From NCBI RefSeq assembly GCF_003600355.1, contig NZ_CP032416.1, positions 1,136,183-1,200,182 of the forward strand: a DNA stretch of 64,000 bases, written 5' to 3'. The translations under genes were made by a program, and so were the position numbers. Positions 55,621 to 64,000 of the stretch are shown one piece after another. Under the pieces are notes generated by a model that was not told where the DNA came from, searched no databases, and worked only from the letters and a program-made list of their open reading frames with translations. Within the stretch, counting starts at the first letter, position 1; each line of letters opens with the position of its first letter. Origin of the DNA: Clostridium fermenticellae (GTDB lineage Bacteria > Bacillota > Clostridia > Clostridiales > Clostridiaceae).

Positions 55621-56976
55621 ATGGCTTTTGAAGGATTAACGTCTAAACTTCAAGGTACATTAAAAAAGCTTAGGGGTAAGGGTAAACTTTCAGAAAAAGA
55701 TATAAAAGATGCTATGCGCGAAGTAAAACTTGCACTTTTGGAAGCAGATGTCAATTATAAAGTTGTAAAAGACTTTATAAAAAAGGTAAGTGAGAAGAGT
55801 TTAGGAGAAGAAGTTCTTAAAAGTTTGACTCCAGCACAGCAGGTTGTAAATATTGTTAATGAAGAACTTAAAGAATTAATGGGCAGCACTCAGAGTGACA
55901 TTAAATATGGTTCAAATGGAATTACTGTTATAATGCTAGTTGGTCTTCAGGGAGCTGGTAAGACTACTATGTGTGGTAAACTTGCACTTCAGCTGAGAAA
56001 AAAGAATAAAAAACCACTTCTTGCAGCATGTGACATATATAGACCTGCGGCCATAAAGCAGCTTCAAGTAGTTGGAAAACAAATAGATATACCTGTTTTT
56101 TCAATGGGTGATAAGGTTACCCCGGTTGATATATCTAAAGGAGCCGTAGAGTATGCAAAAAATAATGGATTGAATGTTGTTATAATAGATACTGCTGGAA
56201 GGCTTCATATAGATGAGACTTTAATGAATGAATTAAAGGATGTAAAAGAAAATGCAAGGCCTGATGAAATATTGTTGGTAGTTGATGCCATGACAGGTCA
56301 AGATGCAGTAAATGTGGCTGACAGTTTCAATGAAAAGTTGGATATAGATGGAGTAATACTCACAAAACTAGATGGTGATACAAGGGGAGGAGCAGCTCTA
56401 TCAATAAAGGCTATGACGCAGAAACCTATCAAGTTTATAGGTACTGGTGAAAAAATGAGTGACTTTGAGGAATTTCATCCAGATAGAATGGCGTCTAGAA
56501 TACTTGGAATGGGTGATGTCCTGTCTCTTATTGAAAAAGCAAAACAGGCAATAGATGAAGATGAAGCTAAAGAATTAGGAACAAGGATTATGAATCAGGA
56601 ATTTAATCTTGAGGATTTTTTGACTTCTATGCATCAAATGAAAAAACTTGGACCATTAGATAAGCTTCTTGAAATGGTACCTGGTGTTACACCCAAAGAA
56701 TTAAAGGGTATAGATTTAGGCAATCAGGAAAAGGAAATTGCAAAAATGGAAGCCATAATAAATTCTATGACAGTGAAGGAAAGGAGAAATCCTTCTATAA
56801 TATCTTCTTCTATGTCCAGGAAAAAGAGAATAGCTAAAGGCTCAGGTACTGCAGTTCAAAATGTAAATAAAGTATTAAAAGATTTTGAAAATATGAAAAA
56901 GATGATGAAACAGATGAAGGGTATGAAAAAGTCATTTAACAAGAAAAGCTTATTTGGTGGTAAGATGCCTTTCTAG
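55621..56976 (+). CDS. ffh: Signal recognition particle GTPase Ffh
   Basis: Binds signal sequences and 4.5S/scRNA. NG domain: GLQGAGKTT, DTAGRLHIDETLM, TKLDGDTRGGAALS; M domain from about residue 300 with the Met-rich tail KKMMKQMKGMKK. 451 residues. The RNA partner is not in this window. It is followed by rpsP after 87 bases in which no terminator is seen. Confidence 0.97.
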   Translation: MAFEGLTSKLQGTLKKLRGKGKLSEKDIKDAMREVKLALLEADVNYKVVKDFIKKVSEKSLGEEVLKSLTPAQQVVNIVNEELKELMGSTQSDIKYGSNGITVIMLVGLQGAGKTTMCGKLALQLRKKNKKPLLAACDIYRPAAIKQLQVVGKQIDIPVFSMGDKVTPVDISKGAVEYAKNNGLNVVIIDTAGRLHIDETLMNELKDVKENARPDEILLVVDAMTGQDAVNVADSFNEKLDIDGVILTKLDGDTRGGAALSIKAMTQKPIKFIGTGEKMSDFEEFHPDRMASRILGMGDVLSLIEKAKQAIDEDEAKELGTRIMNQEFNLEDFLTSMHQMKKLGPLDKLLEMVPGVTPKELKGIDLGNQEKEIAKMEAIINSMTVKERRNPSIISSSMSRKKRIAKGSGTAVQNVNKVLKDFENMKKMMKQMKGMKKSFNKKSLFGGKMPF

Positions 56977-57063
56977 CATTATTTGTATCGAGTAAAATTA
57001 TTAAAATAAAAGATTTATAGTTACTATATTAAATAATACAATGCTTGTAAGGAGGTGATATAA

Positions 57064-57321
57064 ATGGCAGTTAAAATAAGATTAAGAAGAATGGGTGCAA
57101 AGAAAGCTCCATTTTATAGAGTAGTTGTTGCAGATTCAAGATCTCCAAGAAACGGTAGATTTATTGAAGAAATAGGATATTATAATCCAATAACTGAGCC
57201 AGTTACTATAAAGTTTGATGAAGAAAAGGCTGTTAAATGGGTGAAAAATGGTGCTCAACCAACAGAAGTTGTAAAAAGGCTTTTTGAAAAAACTGGATTA
57301 AATGAAAAACTTGCAAAATAG
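57064..57321 (+). CDS. rpsP: 30S ribosomal protein S16
   Basis: Early-assembling 30S protein, 85 residues; [19 protein letters not shown] and the [14 protein letters not shown] stretch are signatures. It has the very strong AAGGAGGTGAT site. The rpsP-khpA-rimM-trmD-rplS order is standard. Confidence 0.97.
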   Translation: MAVKIRLRRMGAKKAPFYRVVVADSRSPRNGRFIEEIGYYNPITEPVTIKFDEEKAVKWVKNGAQPTEVVKRLFEKTGLNEKLAK

Positions 57322-57339
57322 TTACTGGGGGTGTAATGA

Positions 57340-57567
57340 ATGAAAGAATTAGTTGAAATTATAGCCAAATCACTAGTTGATAACCCAGACATGGTTCAAG
57401 TTAATGAAATATCGGGAGAACAGTCGATTATTTTAGAATTGAAAGTAGCTCCGGATGATATGGGAAAAGTAATAGGAAAACAGGGAAGAATAGCAAAAGC
57501 TATAAGAACTGTTGTGAAGGCGGCAGCTATAAAGGAAAATAAAAGAGTTGTTGTTGAGATAATATAA
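57340..57567 (+). CDS. khpA: KH-domain RNA-binding protein KhpA
   Basis: A 75-residue single KH domain; the GxxG loop is seen as GKQGR. With KhpB it binds many RNAs and affects cell size in other Firmicutes. KhpB is not in this window. The gene lies 18 bases after rpsP and its stop is inside the following palindrome. Confidence 0.94.
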   Translation: MKELVEIIAKSLVDNPDMVQVNEISGEQSIILELKVAPDDMGKVIGKQGRIAKAIRTVVKAAAIKENKRVVVEII

Positions 57568-57594
57568 GAGTTAGGTATACCTAACTCTTTTGTT
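57566..57594 (+). terminator. Terminator after khpA
   Basis: The 24-base palindrome at 57566-57589 (AAGAGTTAGGTA and its complement) starts within the khpA stop and is followed by TTTGTTT. It probably lowers expression of rimM-trmD relative to rpsP. Confidence 0.78.
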
Positions 57595-57623
57595 TGATTA
57601 ATTTTAAAAGGAGGGGTACACTT

Positions 57624-58112
57624 ATGAAGAAGTTTTTAACTGTTGGTCAGATAATAAATACTCATGGAATCAATGGTGAATTGAAAGTATATCCTTTAAC
57701 AGATGATGTAAAAAGGTTTAAAAAATTAGATAAAATATATATTGATGGTAATGAAAATAAAGTTGTTTCATGCAAAATTGGACCCAAGATAGTTATTTTG
57801 AAAATTGAAAATATAGATAGTATTGATGAGGCGACTAAATATAGGCAGAAATATATTGAAGTTTCAAGAGAAGATGCTGTAAGCCTTAAAAAAGGAAGTT
57901 ACTTTATTGCAGATATAGTAGGATGCCATGTTGTAGATGAAAATGGCTTAGATTATGGAGAAATATCAGATGTAATACAAACAAAAAATAATGATGTATA
58001 CTGGATAAAAGGTAGTAGAGAACTTCTAATTCCAGCATTAAAAAATGTTGTGGTTAATGTTAATGTAGAAGATAAAAAAGTGATCATAAGGCCTTTAGAT
58101 ACATGGCAATGA
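57624..58112 (+). CDS. rimM: 16S rRNA processing protein RimM
   Basis: 30S maturation factor that binds S19. N-terminal RimM domain starts [21 protein letters not shown]-terminal PRC barrel ([19 protein letters not shown]). ATG 57624 after AAAGGAGGGG gives 162 residues. It overlaps trmD by 4 bases. Confidence 0.95.
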   Translation: MKKFLTVGQIINTHGINGELKVYPLTDDVKRFKKLDKIYIDGNENKVVSCKIGPKIVILKIENIDSIDEATKYRQKYIEVSREDAVSLKKGSYFIADIVGCHVVDENGLDYGEISDVIQTKNNDVYWIKGSRELLIPALKNVVVNVNVEDKKVIIRPLDTWQ

Positions 58113-58825
58113 AGATAGATATATTGACTTTGTTTCCTGAGATGTTTGATATATTTAACCACAGTATAATTGGAAGGGCTATAAAAAACAATATTATTGA
58201 GATAAATACTTTTGATATTAGAAACTGCACTTTAGATAAGCATAGAAAAGTTGATGATTACCCATATGGGGGTGGAGCTGGCATGATAATGGCAGCGCAG
58301 CCAATAGTTGATTCTATAAAGACGGTAAAAACAAATAATAATGGAAAAGTTATATTCTTAGGACCTAGAGGAAAAACTTTTGATCAGGATTTAGCAAAGC
58401 AGCTTTCTAGGGAAAGTGAACTTATATTTTTGTGTGGACACTATGAAGGAATAGATGAAAGAGTTTATGAATATATAGATATGGAAATATCATTAGGAGA
58501 TTTTGTATTGACAGGTGGAGAAATGGCTTGCATACCGATAGTAGATAGTATATGCAGGTTGATTAATGGGGTATTATCTAACAGCAACAGTTGTATTGAT
58601 GAATCATTTTACAGTGGGTTACTTGAGTATCCTCAGTATACAAGGCCAGAAAATTTTAGAGGACAAAAAGTGCCAGAGGTACTTATCTCAGGACATCATG
58701 ATAATATAAGGAAGTGGAAAAAGGCTCAATCTTTAAATATAACAAAGATTAAAAGGCCTGATTTATTTAAAAAGTATGTGCTTACAGAAGAGGATAAAAA
58801 GCTTATAAAAGATGTAAAGCTATAG
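58109..58825 (+). CDS. trmD: tRNA m1G37 methyltransferase TrmD
   Basis: Trefoil-knot enzyme that prevents frameshifting. [38 protein letters not shown] and [12 protein letters not shown] are the signatures. 238 residues from ATG 58109, which overlaps the rimM stop; ATG 58103 would add two residues. Confidence 0.96.
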   Translation: MKIDILTLFPEMFDIFNHSIIGRAIKNNIIEINTFDIRNCTLDKHRKVDDYPYGGGAGMIMAAQPIVDSIKTVKTNNNGKVIFLGPRGKTFDQDLAKQLSRESELIFLCGHYEGIDERVYEYIDMEISLGDFVLTGGEMACIPIVDSICRLINGVLSNSNSCIDESFYSGLLEYPQYTRPENFRGQKVPEVLISGHHDNIRKWKKAQSLNITKIKRPDLFKKYVLTEEDKKLIKDVKL

Positions 58826-58861
58826 TCGATTGCAAACTTAAAAAATATATACTTAATAATG

Positions 58862-58890
58862 TTGAAAATTATAAAAGCATATGATAAAAT
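58862..58890 (+). promoter_or_regulatory. Sigma-A promoter of rplS
   Basis: TTGAAA (58862-58867), 17-base spacer, TAAAAT (58885-58890) with TG one base before, an extended -10. It would start transcription near 58897 and give an 80-base leader. Confidence 0.65.
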
Positions 58891-58895
58891 AAAGT

Positions 58896-58978
58896 TTGTG
58901 CTATACAGGCGCTCCGCTGTCTGCTTGTAAATTAGCTGGATATGAACGTCGAATAATTGTTAGGAGGGTAATGCACAA
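58896..58978 (+). ncRNA. Ribosomal protein L19 leader
   Basis: A GC-richer island in an AT-rich gap. TTGTGC (58896-58901) can pair with GCACAA (58973-58978), which includes the first base of the rplS ATG, so the closing stem encloses the AGGAGGG site. Inside, ACAGGCG-CTC-CGCTGT forms a hairpin with one bulge. L19 leaders that bind L19 and limit its own translation are known in Firmicutes. I assign by position and structure, not by covariance search. Confidence 0.5.
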
Positions 58979-59322
58979 TGTTAGAAGTAATAAAACAAAT
59001 AGAAGCAGAGCAAATAAGAAATGATTTACCACAATTTAATGTAGGAGATACTGTAAAAGTCCATGTAAGAATCAAAGAAGGAAACAGAGAAAGAATTCAG
59101 GTATTTGAGGGAATAGTACTTAAAAGACAGAATGGTGGCTTAAGAGAAACCTTCACTGTAAGAAGAGTAGCTTATGGTGTCGGAGTAGAAAGAACTTTTC
59201 CTGTTAATGCACCTATAATTGAAAAATTAGAAGTTGTAAGAAGAGGTAAAGTAAGAAGAGCAAGATTGTTCTACTTAAGACACAGAGTTGGTAAGGCAGC
59301 AAAGGTAAAGGAAATATTATAA
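58978..59322 (+). CDS. rplS: 50S ribosomal protein L19
   Basis: Ribosomal protein at the 30S-50S interface, 114 residues, with [20 protein letters not shown] and [14 protein letters not shown]. The start is set by AGGAGGG at 58962-58968 in a probable autoregulatory leader. Confidence 0.98.
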   Translation: MLEVIKQIEAEQIRNDLPQFNVGDTVKVHVRIKEGNRERIQVFEGIVLKRQNGGLRETFTVRRVAYGVGVERTFPVNAPIIEKLEVVRRGKVRRARLFYLRHRVGKAAKVKEIL

Positions 59323-59329
59323 TTGAAAT

Positions 59330-59350
59330 GGGGCTTTTAGAGTCCCTTTT
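59330..59350 (+). terminator. Short terminator after rplS
   Basis: GGGGCT (59330-59335) pairs with AGTCCC (59341-59346) with one wobble, followed by TTTT. It is weak, so lepB may be reached by read-through. Confidence 0.6.
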
Positions 59351-59374
59351 TGTATATTAAGGTGGTGTTTTGTT

Positions 59375-59887
59375 TTGGTGAAGGAGCTATTGGATTTAGG
59401 TAAATCTATAATTATAGCGATAATAGCGGCATTTCTTATAATTACATTTGTATTTGAAACAGTTAGTGTAGACGGCCACTCTATGGATCCTACTTTGAAC
59501 AATAAGGATAGACTTATAGTTGAAAAGGTAAGTTATTATTTTAGAGCACCTAAGAAAGGTGACATAGTTGTTATTAAATATCCTGCTAATCCAAAAGAAA
59601 AATTTATTAAAAGAGTTATAGGCATTGGTGGAGACAGAATTAAAATTCAAGATAATAAATTATATATAAATGATGTAGAGCAAGATGAGCCGTACATACT
59701 TGAGAAGACAATGGCTGATTTTAATGAGGTTACTGTTCCACAAAATACAGTTTTTGTCTTAGGAGATAATAGAAATAATAGTAGAGACAGTAGATTTAGT
59801 GATGTGGGATTTGTAGATTATAAAATGATAGTTGGAAGAGCTGCACTTAGAATATTCCCATTTAGTAGATTTGGACCTTTGAAATGA
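59375..59887 (+). CDS. lepB: Type I signal peptidase
   Basis: Cleaves signal peptides on the outer face of the membrane. One N-terminal TM segment (about 8-28), catalytic Ser in DGHSMDPT, catalytic Lys in KRVIGIGGD, and GDNRNNSRDSR. 170 residues, Gram-positive type. The start could be TTG 59375 or GTG 59378, both after AAGGTGGTG. Confidence 0.95.
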   Translation: MVKELLDLGKSIIIAIIAAFLIITFVFETVSVDGHSMDPTLNNKDRLIVEKVSYYFRAPKKGDIVVIKYPANPKEKFIKRVIGIGGDRIKIQDNKLYINDVEQDEPYILEKTMADFNEVTVPQNTVFVLGDNRNNSRDSRFSDVGFVDYKMIVGRAALRIFPFSRFGPLK

Positions 59888-59906
59888 TTAGAAAGGATAG
59901 GTTAAT

Positions 59907-60749
59907 ATGGTTATAAATTGGTTTCCAGGTCATATGGCAAAGACGAAGAGAGAACTTAAGGAAAGCTTGAAACTTGTTGATGCCGTGATAGAGATAAGAG
60001 ATGCTAGAATAGTTAAATCAAGTGAAAATCCTGATATAAATGATATATGTGAAGGTAAGCCGCGAATAATACTACTAAATAAAAGTGATTTAAGTGCGCC
60101 ATTGATTACTAAAGGTTGGATCAAATGTCTATCGAATAATAATGTAAAAACAATAAGTGCAAACTGTGTTACAGGAGATGGTTTGAAGTCCATCAAATCG
60201 TTGTTGAATGAACTTTTAAAGGATAAACATGATAGAGCTAAGCAAAGAGGAATTGCAAAGATAGTGGACAGAGTAATGGTGGTTGGCATACCTAATGTTG
60301 GAAAATCATCTTTTATAAATAGAATTGCAAAAAGTAAAAATGCGAAAACTGGTGATAGACCAGGTGTTACAAAAAGCAAACAATGGATAAGAACTAAAAT
60401 TGGTATTGAACTTATGGATACACCAGGAATCTTATGGCCCAAACTTGAAAAACCTGAAACTCAATTAAATTTAGCATTTACTGGTGCAATAAAGGATGAA
60501 ATACTTGACACAGAAGAATTAGCACTAAAATTAATAGAAAGGCTTATGGAGGATTATCCTAGTAACTTGATGATCAGATATAAGTTAAATGAATTATATG
60601 ATGATCCTTTAAAAAACATGGAGGCTATAGCTTTAAAAAGAGGAGCAGTTCTATCAGGCCATAATATAGATTATACTAGAGTTTCCACAATAATACTTGA
60701 TGAATTTAGAGGCGGAAAATTAGGGAAAATATCATTGGAGAGACCGTAG
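59907..60749 (+). CDS. rbgA: Ribosome assembly GTPase RbgA (YlqF)
   Basis: Late 50S assembly factor with circularly permuted motifs: NKSDL (G4) first, then [12 protein letters not shown] (G1) and DTPGI (G3). It begins [17 protein letters not shown], typical of RbgA. 280 residues. It is followed by rnhB as in Bacillus. Confidence 0.96.
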   Translation: MVINWFPGHMAKTKRELKESLKLVDAVIEIRDARIVKSSENPDINDICEGKPRIILLNKSDLSAPLITKGWIKCLSNNNVKTISANCVTGDGLKSIKSLLNELLKDKHDRAKQRGIAKIVDRVMVVGIPNVGKSSFINRIAKSKNAKTGDRPGVTKSKQWIRTKIGIELMDTPGILWPKLEKPETQLNLAFTGAIKDEILDTEELALKLIERLMEDYPSNLMIRYKLNELYDDPLKNMEAIALKRGAVLSGHNIDYTRVSTIILDEFRGGKLGKISLERP

Positions 60750-60780
60750 AATAGTTACATGGAATGAGGTTTTAAGTTTT

Positions 60781-61641
60781 ATGAATATAGGCAATGATGG
60801 AAATTTAGATTTTGATATAACAGAAAACTGTTTATTTGATGATTCATCAAAGTTAAAATTTACAGATATAAAAAGTTATGTCAATCTCTTAAAGAATTCT
60901 TATTTTGATACTAAAGAAGAAAAATATCTTAAGGTTATAAAGATACTTTCGGGTGACCAAAGAAAAAATGTTATAAAATTGTCTGAGAGTTTAAGCAAAT
61001 TTATATATAAAATGGATCAGGAAATAAATAGAGTTAAAAGTATGTATGAATTTGATAGAAAGTTTAGCAAATGCATTTTTATAGCGGGGACAGATGAAGT
61101 AGGAAGAGGTCCACTTGCAGGTCCAATAGTAGCTGCATCTGTAATTTTAAATTTAAATTACAAGAGTGATAAAGACTTGATTTTAGGAATAAAAGACTCT
61201 AAAAAACTATCGGCATCTGTGAGAGAAAAGCTTTCTAAAGTGATAAAATCAAAGGCGTTGGATTTTAATATAGCATTGATTAATAATACGAAAATTGATG
61301 AGAGAGGTATATCATGGTGCAATAATGAGGTACTTAGAAAGGCTGCGGATGGCTTGAAAATACAACCGGACTTGGTGCTTTCAGATGGGTATGCCGTAAA
61401 AAATTTAAACATAGATAATGAGTTTATCATAAAAGGAGATGCAAAAAGTGCAAGTATAGCATGTGCATCTATAATAGCAAAAGTATATAGAGATAATTTA
61501 ATGAGGGAGTATTCTAAAGAATATCCTAACTATAGATTTGAAAATAACTCAGGATATGGAACTAAGGAACATATAGAAGCTATTCGTAAATATGGTGTAT
61601 GTAAAATACACAGAAGGTATTTCTTGAAAAATATTATATAA
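60781..61641 (+). CDS. rnhB: Ribonuclease HII
   Basis: Removes ribonucleotides from DNA. Catalytic acidic residues are in [20 protein letters not shown] and LSDGYAV. At 286 residues it carries an N-terminal extension of about 95 residues (DIKSYVNLL onwards), as in the Bacillus enzyme but slightly longer. The ribosome site is weak (TGAGG). Confidence 0.95.
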   Translation: MNIGNDGNLDFDITENCLFDDSSKLKFTDIKSYVNLLKNSYFDTKEEKYLKVIKILSGDQRKNVIKLSESLSKFIYKMDQEINRVKSMYEFDRKFSKCIFIAGTDEVGRGPLAGPIVAASVILNLNYKSDKDLILGIKDSKKLSASVREKLSKVIKSKALDFNIALINNTKIDERGISWCNNEVLRKAADGLKIQPDLVLSDGYAVKNLNIDNEFIIKGDAKSASIACASIIAKVYRDNLMREYSKEYPNYRFENNSGYGTKEHIEAIRKYGVCKIHRRYFLKNII

Positions 61642-61644
61642 ATT

Positions 61645-61675
61645 AAAACTGCATTTTTGATAATGCAGTTTTTTG
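61645..61675. terminator. Terminator between rnhB and yraN
   Basis: AAAACTGCATT (61645-61655) pairs with AATGCAGTTTT (61662-61672) around a 6-base loop; T runs occur on both strands, so it serves both convergent genes. Confidence 0.88.
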
Positions 61676-61687
61676 TTGTGCCTATTC

Positions 61688-62056
61688 TTATAGTTGGAAT
61701 GCATCCTTGATCAATTTTACAGAAGGAGTATTAGTGTCATTTGAGAGAATTATTTCAATAACATCAAATCTAAAGTTAAATTTGAAAAGTTTTTTCTTCA
61801 TTATATATAGTTCAGCTGTTTTATATATTTTTCGCTGCTTTGAATAGGTTACAGATTCACACGGGTTACCAAATAATGAACCATATCTTGTTTTGACTTC
61901 AATAAAACATATATAGTCTCCATCCTTACCAATTAAATCTATTTCACCTATCCTGCATCTGAAATTTCTTTGAAGAATTGTGTATCCAATTTGTCTTAAA
62001 TAATTTTCAGCAATATCTTCGCCCAGGGAACCTATATCCTTGTTAAAAGAATGCAT
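61688..62056 (-). CDS. YraN-family (UPF0102) nuclease-like protein
   Basis: A 122-residue protein with a PD-(D/E)XK nuclease-like core: GEIDLIGKDGD then FIEVKTR. The family is often beside rnhB and comM, as here, and is suspected to act on DNA or Holliday junctions. Start follows GAAAGGAAG on the minus strand. Function unproven. Confidence 0.88.
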   Translation of the reverse strand: MHSFNKDIGSLGEDIAENYLRQIGYTILQRNFRCRIGEIDLIGKDGDYICFIEVKTRYGSLFGNPCESVTYSKQRKIYKTAELYIMKKKLFKFNFRFDVIEIILSNDTNTPSVKLIKDAFQL

Positions 62057-62247
62057 ACATATCTTCCTTTCAAATATATATTGTAAAATAGTATTATGTT
62101 TAAAAAGTACTAATAAACAAGTTTATATGCTATGATTCTAACATTAATATCGTCGATTGTAAATCACATTTGTATATGTTTACAAAAAATCAGTGTGTTT
62201 TGAATATATAATTTTTTATTTGTCAATACTTAAGCAGAGGTGATATT

Positions 62248-63762
62248 ATGGCAGTTAAAATTATAACTGCTGCAGTTAGAGGTATAGATGGATTTATGAT
62301 AAGTGTCGAGATTGATATAGAAAGGGGACTCCCGTGTTTTAATATTGTAGGACTTGCAGAAGCTTCAGTTAGGGAATCAAAGGAAAGAGTTAGAGCTGCA
62401 ATAATAAATTCTGGATTTGAATTTCCTGTAGCAAGAATAATAGTAAATCTAGCTCCAGCTGATGTTAGAAAAGATGGTTCACAGTTTGATTTGCCTATAG
62501 CTATAGGAATACTTACTGCAACAAATCAGATTGTTTTTACTGATACAGAAGAATTTGTAATAATGGGTGAACTTTCATTGTTTGGCGAATTGAAGGGAAT
62601 AAAGGGCGTTCTTCCGATTACTATCGAGGCGATTAAAAATAATATAAATAGTTTTTTATTACCATATGAAAATGCAAACGAGTGCTCAGCTGTAAAAGGA
62701 AGCAAAGCATATTATTTTAATGATTTAAAACAGGTTGCAGGGTATATATCATATAGGGATTTAGTGCCATACGAATATAGTGAAAATTACGATTGCATTA
62801 GATCAAATTTAGATTTTGAGGATGTTATAGGACAGGAGAGTTGCAAAAGGGCTGTGGAAGTTGCGGCAGCTGGTAATCATAATATATTAATGGTTGGAGC
62901 ACCTGGATCCGGTAAGACAATGATTGCAGAAAGAATACCATCTATATTGCCAGAGCTTACCTATGAGGAATCATTAGAAGTAACTAAAATTTATAGCATA
63001 TTAGGTAAACTTGATTGCAGCAACGGTCTAATAAAAAATAGGCCATTTAGAAATCCGCATCATAATACTACGGTTACTTCAATTATAGGAGGTGGAAATC
63101 TTATGCCCGGGGAAGTATCGCTTTCTCATAATGGAGTTCTATTTTTGGATGAAGTATTAGAATTTAAAAGTAAAGTGTTAGAAGCATTAAGACAGCCATT
63201 GGAAGAAAAGAAGATAAGAATATCCAGGCTTTCTGGTAATGTCGAATATCCAGCTAATTTTATGGCAGTATTTTCTACAAATCCATGTCCGTGTGGTTTT
63301 TATAAGTCATCAAGGCCGTGTACTTGCAGCGATTACGAAAGAAAGAGATATATAAATAAGTTGTCTGGACCTATAATAGATAGGATTGATTTATTTACTT
63401 TTGTGAATCCAATTTCATATAATGAAATACAAAGTAAAACTAAAAATGAAAATTCATCTTGCATAAGAAACAGAGTTGAGATGGCAAGGAAGATTCAGAA
63501 AGAAAGGTTTAAAAATTATGGCATACATTGCAATTCTGAAATGAATACAAGACTTATAAAAAAATATTGTAAATTAAGCAGAGGGTGTTCAGATATTATG
63601 GCTACAATATATAATAAATTTAACTTGAGTACAAGGGCGTATAGCAGGATATTAAAGGTTTCCAGAACAATAGCTGATCTAGAAGGATCAAAAAATATAG
63701 AAAAAAAACATATAGTAGAATCGCTTCAGTACAGAAGGTTTTTAAATGAGGAGATTATATAA
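62248..63762 (+). CDS. comM: ComM/YifB-family AAA+ ATPase (Mg-chelatase-like)
   Basis: A 504-residue AAA+ protein; ComM is a branch-migration helicase in natural transformation, but the family is also found in non-competent species. A Lon-protease-like N-domain (VEIDIERGLPCFNIVGL) precedes Walker A GAPGSGKTMIAER, FRNPHHNTTVTSIIGGG, LFLDEVLEF and a C-terminal Cys-rich CPCGFYKSSRPCTC. It is divergent from yraN. Only a -10 like TATAAT (62207-62212) is visible upstream. Confidence 0.92.
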   Translation: MAVKIITAAVRGIDGFMISVEIDIERGLPCFNIVGLAEASVRESKERVRAAIINSGFEFPVARIIVNLAPADVRKDGSQFDLPIAIGILTATNQIVFTDTEEFVIMGELSLFGELKGIKGVLPITIEAIKNNINSFLLPYENANECSAVKGSKAYYFNDLKQVAGYISYRDLVPYEYSENYDCIRSNLDFEDVIGQESCKRAVEVAAAGNHNILMVGAPGSGKTMIAERIPSILPELTYEESLEVTKIYSILGKLDCSNGLIKNRPFRNPHHNTTVTSIIGGGNLMPGEVSLSHNGVLFLDEVLEFKSKVLEALRQPLEEKKIRISRLSGNVEYPANFMAVFSTNPCPCGFYKSSRPCTCSDYERKRYINKLSGPIIDRIDLFTFVNPISYNEIQSKTKNENSSCIRNRVEMARKIQKERFKNYGIHCNSEMNTRLIKKYCKLSRGCSDIMATIYNKFNLSTRAYSRILKVSRTIADLEGSKNIEKKHIVESLQYRRFLNEEII

Positions 63763-63795
63763 AAGACCCTTTAGTTTTATAAAGAGTCTTTTAAA
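63761..63795. terminator. Convergent terminator after comM
   Basis: Arms 63761-63773 and 63780-63792 pair over 13 positions with one C-A mismatch on the plus strand (a G-U wobble on the minus). T runs lie on both sides. Confidence 0.75.
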
Positions 63796-63803
63796 AGTAT
63801 ATA

Positions 63804-64000
63804 TTATAAATTTTCATATGTTTCTTTTAGGAGAAGAGCGTCATCTTCAAGTATAGGACTTTCGCATATTATACATCCTTTTATGTCAAAATCTTTAAAT
63901 GCACGTAAGCAATCTATGTAATTAAAGTCACTTTCCTTAAGTGGTAGATGATTTCGTTCTCCTTTAGCACTATACCTTATGCCTGACATATGTATATGCA
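63804..64000 (-). CDS. TIM-barrel protein of the endonuclease IV / sugar-phosphate isomerase type (partial)
   Basis: Only the last roughly 65 residues are in the window; the frame is open to the right edge (HIHMSGIRYSAKGERNHLP). The H-x-H and GERNHL patterns near a terminal C-terminal helix resemble endonuclease IV-like TIM barrels (AP endonuclease family 2), where such residues bind metal. ATG at 63989 is internal. Function cannot be fixed without the rest. Confidence 0.6.
   Translation of the reverse strand, partial: HIHMSGIRYSAKGERNHLPLKESDFNYIDCLRAFKDFDIKGCIICESPILEDDALLLKETYENL

Noticed and set aside
59930-60442. 170-codon open frame on the minus strand
   Set aside because: It is antisense to rbgA, whose GTPase motifs are unambiguous; composition is Ser/Leu/Ile-rich, typical of shadow frames.
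62057-62247. Regulatory elements in the yraN-comM divergent gap
   Set aside because: Only a TATAAT at 62207-62212 is seen; TTTACA at 62179 is 22 bases away, too far for a confident promoter.
1-64000. tRNA, rRNA, CRISPR, IS elements, prophage or toxin-antitoxin modules
   Set aside because: I looked for cloverleaf arms, spaced repeats, transposase motifs and short paired operons on both strands and found none that hold up.

Overview
The window is a low-GC, AT-rich chromosomal segment from an endospore-forming, fermentative member of the Firmicutes, most likely Clostridium sensu stricto. The evidence is the codon and base bias, strong AGGAGG ribosome sites, the sporulation genes (spoIIGA, sigE, sigG, spoIVA, spoVM, spoVS, ylbJ), a pta-ackA acetate kinase pair, and a gene order that follows known clostridial and Bacillus chromosomal backbones. 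Nothing looks recently acquired. I see no IS element, phage gene, CRISPR array, rRNA or tRNA gene. No stretch longer than about 300 bases lacks a gene. The species cannot be named from sequence alone.

Layout. 1-1.8 kb: end of a sensor kinase, a cyclophilin and a membrane-anchored SGNH hydrolase. 1.9-5.3 kb: spoIIGA-sigE-sigG, a ymxH-type PRC-barrel gene and nrdR. 5.4-14.8 kb: pgeF, then phosphate genes (phoP-phoR, pstSCAB-phoU, DUF47-pit). 14.9-19.1 kb: a DUF512 radical SAM protein, der and spoIVA. 19.3-34.3 kb: a long run of housekeeping genes (yicC, remA, gmk, rpoZ, coaBC, priA, def, fmt, a zinc protease, rsmB, rlmN, prpC, prkC, rsgA, rpe, thiN). 34.4-34.6 kb: a 56-residue membrane protein and spoVM, both very small. 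34.7-41 kb: rpmB (minus), yloU, yloV/fakA, recG, rsmD, coaD and a coiled-coil gene. 41-43.5 kb: ylbJ and tmcAL on the minus strand. 43.7-46 kb: pta-ackA. 46.1-50.4 kb: ylbN, rpmF, plsX, acpP, rnc, an Elp3-like radical SAM gene and spoVS. 50.5-61.6 kb: a 31-residue membrane peptide, smc, ftsY, ylxM, ffh, rpsP, khpA, rimM, trmD, rplS, lepB, rbgA and rnhB. 61.7-64 kb: yraN (minus), comM and the end of a TIM-barrel protein (minus).

How it fits together. Three themes recur: engulfment and coat-stage sporulation control (SpoIIGA activates pro-SigE; SigG acts later in the forespore; SpoIVA and SpoVM build the coat basement layer), phosphate sensing and uptake, and the translation/secretion machinery (rRNA and tRNA modification, ribosome assembly GTPases, SRP, signal peptidase). 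Many genes overlap by 1-8 bases or are separated by under 20 bases, so most blocks are operons.

The most useful non-obvious signals are short ones. They are a near-perfect SigF promoter before sigG, a phased Pho-box array before pstS, SigE-like promoters before spoIVA, ylbJ and the spoVM locus, spoVM hidden by a TTG start, two tiny membrane proteins, a 17-bp tandem repeat straddling the pstB stop, an RNase III leader stem, an L19 leader, and a two-codon minicistron before ylxM. I do not see a wholly new multi-gene system. The best candidates for undescribed biology are the 56-residue protein next to spoVM, the 31-residue protein before smc, and the coiled-coil protein after coaD.
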